Source: an uncultured Acidobacteriota bacterium (GTDB taxonomy: Bacteria; Acidobacteriota; Thermoanaerobaculia; UBA5066). Taken from it: a stretch of DNA of 53,895 nucleotides. Of the stretch, positions 8,061 to 18,100 are shown piece after piece. The notes beneath the pieces are model-generated. The model searched no databases. It was given only the letters and a program-made list of their open reading frames with translations, and had not been told where the DNA came from. Every line of letters starts with the position of its first letter. The first letter of the stretch is position 1. Location: the NCBI GenBank assembly GCA_903845115.1, contig CAIMWE010000130.1, positions 1-53,895 on the forward strand, read 5' to 3'. The translations under genes and the position numbers were made by a program.

Positions 8061-9452
8061 GTGAGGCGCTCGCTCCCCCTGGTTGCCTTGGTAGCCGCCC
8101 TTGCGTGCCTTGTCCCTGCGCCTGCCGTGCAGGCAGTCACGAGAGAGTCCTTCAACTACGCGATCCTGATCAGCAGGAAGACCGCCACCGATCCGAAGTG
8201 GGGCGCGGTCGCAGCCGCACTGGGAAAGAAGTACGCCACCGCGAAGATCTTCACCTACGGAGAGCTCGAGGACCTGGTTGGTCCACTGACGGCCTTTTCT
8301 CCCGACTACATTGCGTTCGTCTGCAAGCCGCAGGAAGCATCTCCCGGATTCGTCCGGCAGGCTGGCGAACTCAACAGACGCCTGGAGAACAAGCCCTACG
8401 GGACGGCCGTCTGGGCCATCGTGACCGGCTACGGCGTCGACGACGCCCTGCGGATCGCCAGTGACGCCGCCCCCCCGAGGATCAATTTCGGTCTGGGCGG
8501 AACACTCGGGTTCATCGATGCGCTCCCTTCGGGGGTGGCCTTCTCGGAGTTCATCGACAAGAAGCACGAGTGGCAGGAAAAGAAGAACGGTGCGAAAGCG
8601 AATCAGAGGGACGACGCGCCGGATGACCACATGATCCCGATGATCAAGCTGATAAACGGCAACACGGTCGACGGCGTCTGGACGAGCGGGCACTCCGACA
8701 GCAGTTCCTGGTCCGTCTACTATCCCGAGGGACCGGCAGACATCGTGGCCGAGAACGGTGGCCTTTCGGGATTGCTCGAGGGGGAAGCCGTGGCATCGGT
8801 CCACTCGACCAACCCCAAGGTATACCTGGGCATAGGCAACTGCCTCACCGCCAGAATCGAGGACGTGAATGCGTCCTACGCGCTTTCGTGGCTCCATTCC
8901 GGGGGGGTGAACCAGTACTTCGGCTATGTCCTGGAGACCTACTACGGCATGATGGGATGGGGAACGGCGGACAACTTCTTCTATCGTGGCGCGAGGTTCA
9001 ATCTCCCCGAGAGCATGTTCGTCGCCAGTCAGTCGCTCGTGCTGGCCATGAATGGACGGCTGGCACCCGGCGAGCTGAAGGACCTGGAATACGACAGGGA
9101 CGCAACTGTCGTGTACGGAGATCCTGCCTGGATGGCTACGGTGCCCGACTCCACGGCCAGGAGCGCCGAGCATTGGAGTACGCGGATCGACAGGTCGGTG
9201 GTCGGCGAGAGGATTCGATGGGAATTGACGGTCACGTTCAAGAGGGACGTTGACTTCTCACCGGGGAGCGGCCGGGACTTGCGACCGGTGTTCGTGTTCC
9301 TGCCGGAACGGGTGAAGAAGGCCAGGGCTTCCGGGAAGCTGTCGGGAATTTCGGCCCATCACGTCGCCAGCAACTTCGTCATCGTCAACTTTCGGGGCAG
9401 GATTCGTGCTGGCGAAACCAGGAAGTTCGTCTTTGACAGTGACGCGAGGTAG
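8061..9452 (+). CDS. Secreted protein with a clan CD (C25/caspase-fold)-like His/Cys pair
   Basis: The 463-residue protein begins with a Sec signal peptide (GTG start, MRRSLPLVALVAALACLVPAP, cleavage near VQA). The body alternates beta and alpha. VDGVWTSGHSDSSSW places His211 after a hydrophobic strand, and KVYLGIGNCLTARIED places Cys261 after another hydrophobic strand 50 residues later, the order and spacing of the catalytic dyad in clan CD peptidases. VVYGDPAWMATVP after the core resembles the GDP segment that closes C25 domains. A C-terminal beta-rich domain (about 375-463) could be an Ig-like or sorting domain. I do not recognise a named family, and catalytic function is an inference. 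Confidence 0.7.
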   Translation: MRRSLPLVALVAALACLVPAPAVQAVTRESFNYAILISRKTATDPKWGAVAAALGKKYATAKIFTYGELEDLVGPLTAFSPDYIAFVCKPQEASPGFVRQAGELNRRLENKPYGTAVWAIVTGYGVDDALRIASDAAPPRINFGLGGTLGFIDALPSGVAFSEFIDKKHEWQEKKNGAKANQRDDAPDDHMIPMIKLINGNTVDGVWTSGHSDSSSWSVYYPEGPADIVAENGGLSGLLEGEAVASVHSTNPKVYLGIGNCLTARIEDVNASYALSWLHSGGVNQYFGYVLETYYGMMGWGTADNFFYRGARFNLPESMFVASQSLVLAMNGRLAPGELKDLEYDRDATVVYGDPAWMATVPDSTARSAEHWSTRIDRSVVGERIRWELTVTFKRDVDFSPGSGRDLRPVFVFLPERVKKARASGKLSGISAHHVASNFVIVNFRGRIRAGETRKFVFDSDAR

Positions 9453-9597
9453 GGTTCGGGCGTGATCGCCCCGGCAGCGAGAGTCCACGTGGACGGAACC
9501 CTGAACGTCCGGTCGTTGCGCCGGGGAGAAGAAGGTGACGCCGCAGGACCCGGCTCCCGAGCCGAATGAAACCGCCCCCTCCCTGGTCGCCGGGCCG

Positions 9598-11172
9598 TCA
9601 GCCTCCCGCCGCAGACGAGGTGCGCCTCCGAGCCGGCCACGGGAGGGTCACGATGAAGCGGCTCCCTTGGCCGACCTCGCTCTTCACTTCGATAGAGGCC
9701 CCGAGCAGCTTCACGAGATGTTGGACGAGAGCCAGCCCGAGTCCGAGGCCCCGGTACTCGGGCGCCGTCCGGGTGTCGAGCTGCACGAAGGCCCCGAAGA
9801 GCTGCTTTACGTCCTCCGGTGCGATGCCGATCCCCGTATCCCAGACCGTAATCCGGGCGAGCCCCGCCTCCTCGTCCCCGGCGATGTCGAGACCGATCCT
9901 CCCGCCCCGGGGTGTGAACTTCGCGGCGTTGTCCAGGAGACACCGCAGGAGCTGGAGCAGGCGATGGGAGTCCGTCTCGACGGAAAGCCCGGGCGGCCCA
10001 TCCGAAAGGGAGACCTCCAGCCCCTTCTCGGCCGCCTCCCGCCGGAACCCGCGCAGGGCGGATTCGCCGACCTCCGCGAGGAGGCACGGGAAGAACTCGA
10101 TGTCGAGCTTCCCGGCTTCGATCCGGGCCACGTCGATGATGTCGTTGACGACGCCGAGCAGGTGATTGCCGCTCGACGCGATGACCGAGAGCTGGTTGAG
10201 GGCCTCCGGCGACAGGGTCCCCGGCGACTCCTCGCGCAGCAAAGTCGCCATGCCAAGCACAGCCCCCAGCGGGGTCCGCAGCTCGTGGCTCACGCTGGCC
10301 AGGAACCTGTCCTTGAGCTTCGCGGCCCGCTCCAGCTCTTCGTTGGCGGTCTCCAGCTGGGCGGTGCGCTCGACGACCCTCCGCTCGAGCTCGGCATTCA
10401 GCCGTCGAACCTCCAGGTCGGCGTGTTCGTGATCGGCGAGCGCATTCTTCAAGAGCTGCCACGAAACCGAGAGACCGATGAGGCCGGTCAGCCATGCGAG
10501 GCCGAGCGCGAAGGCGTCCGCCCTGCGAGGTGCGCTCAGAAGCTGCCGATACGGCTCCCACGCGATGGAGACTCCGAGCCCTCCTCGGACCTCACCGACC
10601 TTGTACCCCTGCTGGGCGTGGCAGCCGAGGCACTCCTTCTCGACGTTCAAGGCCTTGAGGAAGCGAATGCGGGCACCGTCAGAGCCGTCCTCGAACCCGA
10701 AGACCTCTCTGGCCCCATTCTCCATCCGGAGAAGAGCCTTCCTCTCCCATTCGTCGGGAGCGTTCTGGGGACGGATCGGCTTCAGGCTGGTGATGCGTCC
10801 CCTCGGGCCGTCTCCTTTTTTCTCCAGCTCGAAGACCATGCGGTTCATGTAGGCCGGATTGACGAGGGTGAGAGCCCTTCCGGACGGAGTCACGGCATCC
10901 CGTTCCAGATCGTCCGGCAGGTAGGGATTCGCGGGGGTCTGCTCCGTGTGCGGAACGTAGACGCCTCCCCGCAGGGCGGCCCATTCCCTGTAGGCCATGT
11001 CCTTCTTGACGCACTCCCGGGCCACCTGAACGACGGTCTGTTCCATGGCGAGTCTCGCTTCGCGGTCGCCCCGCCATCCAGCTCCCATGACGGCCAGAGT
11101 CCAGAACAGGGCAGCAACCACGAAGATGGCTCTGGGTCGACTTCGCAGGACCGCTCGCGGATCTCTCCTCAT
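9598..11172 (-). CDS. Membrane histidine kinase with CxxCH haem-type (Tll0287/DUF3365-like) sensor
   Basis: The start chosen (11172, MRRDPRAVLR) follows GAAGGAG; a longer frame adds 70 Arg-rich residues without a domain. Order in 524 residues: membrane segment (about 15-33, AIFVVAALFWTLAVMGAGW), extracytoplasmic sensor (about 35-210) with C181-L-G-C184-H185 and GYKVGEVRGGLGVSI as in Tll0287-like haem sensors, second membrane segment (about 220-245), coiled coil, HisKA with H296 in SVSHELRTPLGAV, and HATPase with LLDNAAKF, VWDTGIGIAP and GLGLGLALVQ. It probably senses redox or a small ligand through a c-type haem. Its likely partner is the receiver at 11615-11995. Confidence 0.9.
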   Translation of the reverse strand: MRRDPRAVLRSRPRAIFVVAALFWTLAVMGAGWRGDREARLAMEQTVVQVARECVKKDMAYREWAALRGGVYVPHTEQTPANPYLPDDLERDAVTPSGRALTLVNPAYMNRMVFELEKKGDGPRGRITSLKPIRPQNAPDEWERKALLRMENGAREVFGFEDGSDGARIRFLKALNVEKECLGCHAQQGYKVGEVRGGLGVSIAWEPYRQLLSAPRRADAFALGLAWLTGLIGLSVSWQLLKNALADHEHADLEVRRLNAELERRVVERTAQLETANEELERAAKLKDRFLASVSHELRTPLGAVLGMATLLREESPGTLSPEALNQLSVIASSGNHLLGVVNDIIDVARIEAGKLDIEFFPCLLAEVGESALRGFRREAAEKGLEVSLSDGPPGLSVETDSHRLLQLLRCLLDNAAKFTPRGGRIGLDIAGDEEAGLARITVWDTGIGIAPEDVKQLFGAFVQLDTRTAPEYRGLGLGLALVQHLVKLLGASIEVKSEVGQGSRFIVTLPWPARRRTSSAAGG

Positions 11173-11227
11173 GCTCCTTCCGCTCGCGGGGCCACCGTCA
11201 AGGCCAGCAGTAGCGCAGGGGGGGCGC

Positions 11228-11344
11228 CTATCCGGTCTTCTTCTTCGCCTGCTTGTCCTGCTTGGTCTTGTCCTTCTGCTGTTGCTTGCCGGAGTTCTGC
11301 TTCTGGCTCTTTTCCTTGTCCTTCTTACCGCCCTTGTCTCCCAT
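11228..11344 (-). CDS. Small Lys/Gln-rich protein (MGDKGGKKDKEK type)
   Basis: The 38-residue product starts MGDKGGKKDKEKSQKQ and is almost entirely Lys, Gln, Asp and Ser, so it is strongly basic and disordered. The internal ATG at 11344 is preferred over the longer frame because GGAGGG stands just upstream and because short proteins starting this way recur as conserved hypotheticals in diverse bacteria (from memory). It sits 55 bases upstream of the kinase start in the same direction. The function is unknown; nucleic-acid binding is possible from charge alone. Confidence 0.6.
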   Translation of the reverse strand: MGDKGGKKDKEKSQKQNSGKQQQKDKTKQDKQAKKKTG

Positions 11345-11614
11345 CGTGTCCCTCCGGTTCGCGCCGTCTCGCACTGTTTCAACGCAGTGGTACAGCAGCG
11401 ACGTCGGACCTATCTTCGCACCGTCTCGCATACAGATGCCAGATCCGTCGGACGGCTCATTGCGATTCTGGCGATCCACAGCGGGCGAGGCGAAAGGGGA
11501 GCGTTGCGGAAACGGACGGACCTGGTCGATCTCTGCCGCTCCCGATCCTCGCCACCTCGGAGGGCCTTTCGGCCCGGCGCGAATGCCCGCTTCCTTACCC
11601 GGCCCCGTTCCTCT

Positions 11615-11995
11615 TCACCCGCCCGCCCCGCTCGGCCACGACAGGTCGCCGATCGCGGCGGTGAGCTCTCGGCCGTCGACCGGCTTGCGGAGGAAGAGGT
11701 CGGCCCCCAGCCCGTAGCAGTCGACCCGGGCCGCCAGCGTGTCGCGCGACGTGACGACGACGATCATCGCGTCTGTCGTCCTGCGGACGAGCTCGACGAG
11801 TCCTTCGCCCTCCTCGTCAGGAAGTCCGAGGTCGATGACGACGACCGCGAAGCGATGCTCTTCCAGCTCCCGGCGGAAGGAACGTCCGTCGGGAACGCCG
11901 GTGACAGCGAAGCCCGCGAGGTCCAGGTACGCCTCGAGACTCTCGCGCAGGGCGTCGTCGTCTTCGACGATAAGGACGGTCTTCATCCCACTCAT
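11615..11995 (-). CDS. Stand-alone response-regulator receiver
   Basis: The 126-residue protein is a single receiver domain: acidic pocket in VLIVEDDDAL, phospho-acceptor Asp in VVVIDLGLPDEEG, Thr/Ser in VVVTSRDT and Lys in LFLRKPVDG. There is no output domain, so it would act by protein contact or in a relay, most simply with the kinase downstream (9598-11172). It resembles the receivers of the regulators at 24899 and 28637 (the DLGLPDE and RVDCYGLGADLFLRKPVDG regions), so the three are probably paralogues. Confidence 0.88.
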   Translation of the reverse strand: MSGMKTVLIVEDDDALRESLEAYLDLAGFAVTGVPDGRSFRRELEEHRFAVVVIDLGLPDEEGEGLVELVRRTTDAMIVVVTSRDTLAARVDCYGLGADLFLRKPVDGRELTAAIGDLSWPSGAGG

Positions 11996-12074
11996 CTCCG
12001 CTGCCCTTCCGGCCCCATGATCTGCACGCGCCCGGGCGAGGACTGCGCGCAGGACCCTGCAGCCCGCGGCGGGG

Positions 12075-12165
12075 TCAGACGAGCCTCCTCAGGACGACGA
12101 TTCCCGCGAGGCCGAGCAGCACCCCCAGCCCGATCATTCCCAAGGTTCCGAGGGTCGGTATCGAC
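12075..12165 (-). other. IPTL-CTERM sorting signal coding segment
   Basis: This segment encodes ESIPTLGTLGMIGLGVLLG followed by LAGIVVLRRLV: the IPTL motif, one hydrophobic helix and Arg-Arg. It is the C-terminal anchor of the giant protein and predicts a dedicated membrane protease elsewhere in the genome. Confidence 0.9.
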
Positions 12166-15100
12166 TCCGCCACGATCACGACGGAGGGGTTCGTCGTCGA
12201 GTTCGTGAACGAGCCGGAGGTCGCCTTGAGCGTGAAGGTCCCCACCGCGTCGACCTTGCAGCCGGAGAAGGTTGCGACGCCGGCGACGGGCCTGACCGGG
12301 TTGGTCGTGCAGGTGAGCGTCCCGGTGCCCGTGGCGATGGCGAGGATGACCGGGGTGTTGAAGGACGGGTCCGTGTTGCCGGAGGCGTCCTGGGCGGTGA
12401 CGACGGGCTGCTGCGCCCACGCCGCCCCCGCCATCGCGGTGGCGCTGGGGTTCGTCGTGAAGGCCAGCTGGCTCGCCGTGCCGACCCCCACCGTCACCGT
12501 GATCGGGCTTGACGTTGCCGACGCATAGCTACCATCGGCCGCCTTGCTCGCCGTGACGACACAGCTCCCCGCGCTCAGGCCGGCCAGGCGGTTCCCCGAG
12601 AGGGAGCAGGAGCCGCTCGTGAGCGCGAAGGTAACCAGCCCGCCGCCCGAGCCGCCGGTCGTCGCCAGGAGCGCGGAGGAGAGGACCGGGACGGTGGACG
12701 GGGTGGCCGTCAGGACCAGCGTCGCCTGGGTCGAGAGAGCGACGTTCACCGTCGCCGGCGCCGAGGTGGCCTGCGTGTAGACGGCGTCCTCCGCCTTCGT
12801 GGCCGTGAAGACGCAGCTCCCCGCCGCCAGCCCCGTCAGGGTGCTGCCGGACAGGGAGCAGGGGCCCCCGGCGAGGGAGAACGTCACGGCGCCGCCGCCC
12901 GAGCCGCCCGAGCTGCCGAGGTTCGAGGTCCCCGCCACGGGGATCGAGGCCGGGCTCGCGGACGCCGCCAGCGCCTGCTGCGGGGCCAGGATCACCGTCA
13001 CCGTCGCCGGGGCCGCGCTCGCCTCGGCGTACGTGGCGTCGGCCGCCTTCGTGGCCGAGACGTCGCAGGGGCCCGCCCGCAGGCCCGTCAGCGTGCTGCC
13101 GGAGAGCGAGCAGGAGCCGCCGATCAGCGAGAAGGTGACGACGCCACTGCCCGAGCCCCCCGTCGTGGTGAGCGCGCTCGTCCCGTTCGCCGCGATCCGT
13201 CCCGAGCTGGCGAAGAGCGTGAGGGTCGCCTGTGGGCTCTGGCCCACCGTGATCGTGATCGGGCTGGACGTGGCGGTCGCGTAGGTCACGTCCGCCTCCT
13301 TGGTCGCCGTGAAGGAGCAGCTCCCCGCGGCGATCCCCGTGAAGGTGGCCCCGGAGAGCGCACAGGGGCCGCCGACCAGGGCGTAGGTCACGGCGCCGGT
13401 GCCCGAGCCGCCGGTCGAAATGAGCGTTCCCGTGCCGTGGACGGCGACCGTGCTCGGGTCGGCCAGGAGCGCCAGCGCCGACTGGGGCACGAGGCCCACG
13501 GTCACCGTGACGGGCTCGGAGGTCACCCGCGCGTAGACCTCGTCCGCCTCCCGGGTCGCGGCGACGGAGCAGCTCCCCCGATCCAGGCCGGTAAGGGTGA
13601 TTCCGGTCAGCCGGCATGGCCCGCCGAGGAGCGTGTAGAAGACCTGGCCCGTGCCGGAGCCGCCCGTGACGGCGAGCACCCCGTCGAACCTAGGGTTGGC
13701 CTGGAGGATGCGTCCCGAGCCGGAACCGCCCTGGCCGGCGAGCGTCGGGCCGAGGTCGAGCATGCTCGGTTCGGACCGCACGGTCAGCGGCGTCTGCGGA
13801 ATCAGCTCCACCGCAACGGTGGCAGGCGCGGAGGTGACCTGCGCGTAGGTAGCGTCCGCCGCCTTCGTGCCCGTCACCCAGCAGCTCCCCTTCTGCAGGG
13901 CCGTCAGCGTCGCGCCGGAGAGGGTGCAGGGGCCGTCCACGAGGGCGTAGGTGACGGCGCCGGTGCCCGAGCCTCCTGTTGTCGTGAGCGTGCTCGCACC
14001 GCCGGCCGCGATCCAGGTCGGGCTGGGCACCACGGCGAGAGGCATCTGCGGAGCCAGCTCCACCGTCACGGTGGCCGCCGCGGAGGTGGCCTGCGCGTAG
14101 GCGACGTCGGCCGCCTTCGTGGCCGTCACCGAGCAACTCCCGAGCTGCAGACCGGTCAGCGTGCTTGCGGAAAGCGAGCAGGGGCCGTCGACGAGGGCGT
14201 AGGTCACGGCGCCGGTGCCCGAGCCCCCCGTCGTCGAGAGCGTGGCTGTCGCGTTGATCCACACCGTCGTCGGCGAGGCGAGGAGCGCCAGGGACGACTG
14301 GGGCGCCAGGCCCACCGTCACCGTCACGGGGGGCGACGTGGCAGAGGCGTACGTCGCGTCGGCCGCCTTCGTCGCCGTCACCGTGCAGCTCCCCCGCTGG
14401 AGCCCCGTCAGCGTGCTTCCGGAGAGGGAGCAGGGGCCGCCGACGAGGACGTAGGTCACGGTCCCCGTGCCCGAGCCTCCCGTCGTCGCGAGAGCGCTCG
14501 TCCCGTTGACGTCTATCGTCGTCGGCGAGGCAAGGAGAGTCAGGGACGACTGCGGCGCCAGGCCCACGGTCACCGTGACGGGCGCCGATGTGGCGGAGGC
14601 GTAGGTCGTGTCGGCCGCCTTGGTCGCCTCCACGCTGCAGATGCCGGGCCCGGTGCCCGTCAGCAGCGAACCCGACACCGAGCACGGGCCGCTCACCACG
14701 CCGTAGCTGACCAGACCACTTCCGGCTCCGCCGCTGGTGCTCAGCGTGCTGCTGCCAGTCACGTTGATCGTGGCCGGGTCCGCCGTCAGCGTCAGGGTGG
14801 GCTGGGGTGTCAGCCCGACCGTCACGGGCAGGGCCGCTGACGTCGCCGCGGCGTACCTGGTATCCGCTTCCTTGGTGGCGGCAACCGAGCAGCTGCCCGC
14901 CGCGATGCCGGTCAGGAGGCTGCCCGAGAGGGAGCAGGGACCGCTGAGCAGGCTGTAGCTGACCACGCCCGTTCCGCTGCCGCCGCTGGTTCCGAGGGCG
15001 CTCCTGCCGCCGGAGCTGATCGACGTCGGGTCGGCCAGAAGCGACAGGGGCGACTGCGCCGACAGGCCGGAAGTCACCACGATCGACCCGGAGGTCGTCT

Positions 15101-18100
15101 CCGCGTAGGCCGCGTCGGCCGACTTCCGGGCGACGACCGTACAGCCCCCTTCGCCCAGGCCGGTCAGCGTCGCGCCGGAGATCGAGCAGGGGCCGCTGAG
15201 CAGCTGGTAGGAAACGGCTCCGCCCCCGGAGCCGCCACCGGTCGTCAGGATGCTGTCTGTGTTGACAGTGATGGCCGTCGGCGCGGCGCTCACGCTCAGC
15301 GGCGTCTGCGCTGCGAGACCGACAGGAACGGTCCGAGCATCGGAGGTGGCGACGGCATACGTCCCGTCGGCCGCCTTGCTCACGTTGACGGCGCAGCTGC
15401 CGGCCCCGAGGCCCGTCAGGGCGCTGCCGGAGAGGGAGCAGGGGCCGCTCAGCAGGCTGTAGCTCAGGCTGCCCGTTCCCGAGCCGCCCGTACCGCCGAG
15501 CTGGCTGACGCCGTTGACCGTGAGGGCGCTCGGGTCCGCCTGGATCTCGAGCGTCGACTGGGGTGCCAGCCCCACCGTCACGGTAAAGGGCGCGGAGGTG
15601 GCGGCGGCGTAGCTGGAGTCCTCGGCCTTCGTGGCGCTGACCGAACAGCTCCCGGCGGCCAGGCCGTTCAGGGTGTCGCCCGAGATGGAGCAGGGACCGC
15701 CGAGCAGCGCGAAGGTGACGGCGCCGGAGCCGGAGCCCCCCGTGGCGCTCAGGATGGAGGAGCCGAGGACGGTGATCGTGCTGGCGTCCGCCAGCCCCGA
15801 CAGCGCCGACTGGGGCGCCAGGCCGACCGTGAGGGTGACCGGGCCGGAAGTGGTCGCCGCGTAGGTGGCGTCGGCCCCCTTGCTGGCGGTGACGACGCAG
15901 CTGCCGGCGCCCATGCCGCTCAGGGCGCTTCCCGAGAGCGAGCAGGGGCCGCCGACGAGCGCGTAGGTGACGCTTCCGCTGCCGGAGCCCCCGGTGGCGG
16001 CGAGGACGCTGCTGTCGCCGACGTTGACGACGGACGGAGTGGCGAGCAGCGACAGGCTCGACTGCGGCGCAAGGGCGACGGTCAGGGTGAGGGGGGCGGA
16101 AACGGCAGAGGCGTAGCTGGTGTCGGCCGCCTTCGTGGCCGTGATCCGGCAGCTGCCGGACCCGGTGCCGGTCAGCGTGCTGCCCGCCAGCGAGCAGGGC
16201 CCGTCGAGCAGCGTGTAGCTGACGCTCCCCGCCCCCGAGCCGCCGGTGGCGCCGAGCGCGCTGCTCCCGTTGACGCTGATGCTGGTCGGCGCCGCCGATA
16301 CCGACAGGGTGGACTGCGGCGAGAGGCCGACGGTCACCGTGATCGGGCTCGACGTCGCCTCTGCATACGCGAGGTCCGCTGCCTTGCTTGCCGTGACGGA
16401 ACAGCTCCCGGCTCCCGTGCCGGTCAGGCTCTCGACCTCGAGCGAGCAGGGGCCGCTGACCAGGGCATAGGTGACGGCCCCCGTTCCCGACCCCCCCGTG
16501 CTGGACAGGGTGCTGACGTCGTTGACGGCGATCGTCGACGGCGCTGCCAGGACCGACAGCGCCGACTGCGGCGACAGGCCGACCGTCACCGTCATCGGTG
16601 CCGACGTGACCGAGGCGTAGTTGCCTTCTGCCGCCTTGCTGGCAGAGACCGAGCAGCTGCCGGCGCTGGCGCTCGTCAGCCTGGTCCCGTCCAGGATGCA
16701 GGGCCCGCTCAGTACCTGGTAGGTCACTGCCCCACCGCCCGAGCCCCCCGTGGTCGTCAGCTGGCTCCACTCGCCGGTCTTGATGGTCGTCGGATCGGCC
16801 AGGACGGAGAGCGCGGTCTGGGGCGAGAGCCCGACGATGACGCCGATCGGGCTGGAGGTCGCGGCGCTGTAGGCGACCGACTCCGCCTTGCTCGCCGAGA
16901 CCGAGCAGGTGCCGACGCCGGTGCCGGTGAGCTGGTTGCCGACGAGGGTGCACGGGCCGCTGACCAGCGCGTAGCTGACCGCCCCCTCGCCCGAGCCGCC
17001 GCTGCTGCTCAGGATGCTGGCGCCGTTGACGCTGATCGTCGTCGGGCTGGCCGAGACGAACAACGCCGCCTGGGTATTGCGGCTGACGCTCACCGTGACC
17101 GGGTCGGACGTCGCCGCCGCGTAGACCGCGTCGGCCGCCTTGGTGGCGGTGACGGTACAGCTCCCGGCGCCGGTGCCGGCGAGGGTGCTGCCGCTGACCG
17201 TGCAGGGGTCCCCGCTCGCCACGGCATAGGTGACGGCGCCCCCGCCCGAGCCCCCCGTGCTGTAGAGCGAGCTGGCGCCGTTGACCTTGACGCTGGTCGG
17301 GCTGGCCGAGGCGACCAGCGCCGCCTGCGGACCGAGCGTGACCGTGACCGCGACCGGGCTCGACGTCGCCGCGCCGTAGGTGCCGTCGGCCGCCTTCGTG
17401 GCGGTGACGGCACAGCTCCCGGCGCCGGTGCCGGTCAATGTGCTGCCGCTGATCGAGCAGGGGTCCCCGTTCGCCACGGCGTAGCTCACCGCCCCGCTCC
17501 CCGAGCCGCCCCCGGTGCTCAGCAGGCTGGTGCCGTTGACGTGAACCGGGTTCGGTGCGGCCGACAGGGAGAGGACGCCCTGCGTGGCCGGACCGACGGC
17601 GATGGCGAGCGTCGCCGTCGCCAGGCCGCTCGTGGCGCCGGTGCCGGTGATGGTGTAGCTGATGGAGCTCTGGGCGGCGCTCGGCGTGCCGCTGACGACG
17701 CCGGTGCCCGAGTTGAAGCTCAGCCCGGTGGGCACCGCCGGAGCGATGCCGTACGTGACCGTTCCGACGAAGCTGCTGTTGGACGTCAGCGCCGCCGTCG
17801 GGGTCATGGCCGTCCCGGCCGTCGCCGTGATGGTCTGGCTCGAGGGAGTGAGCGCGGGGAGCGCCGGCGTGGCCGACGCACTGGCGCCGGCGCCCGTGCC
17901 GGCGGCGTTCGTCGCTTTCACCTCAAACGTGTAGCTCGTGCCGTTCGACAGCGGCGACACCGTGCAGGTGGTCGCGCCGGCGGTGGTGCAGCTGCCGCCC
18001 GGAGAACCGGTGACACTGTAGCCGGTGATGGCCGAACCACCGTTGCTCGTCGGCGCCGCCCAGCTGACGGTGACCTGGGCATTGCCGGCCGTCGCGCTGA

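Noticed and set aside
13690-16953. A 1,087-residue minus-strand frame overlapping the giant gene
   Set aside because: It is the +1/+2 shadow of the Ig-like repeat array: composition is His/Arg/Gly-rich, no domain is visible, and its periodicity follows the real repeats.
12480-17585. Regular ~250 bp periodicity considered as a CRISPR array or tandem satellite
   Set aside because: The period is protein-coding, all in one frame, with diverged units and no spacer/repeat alternation.
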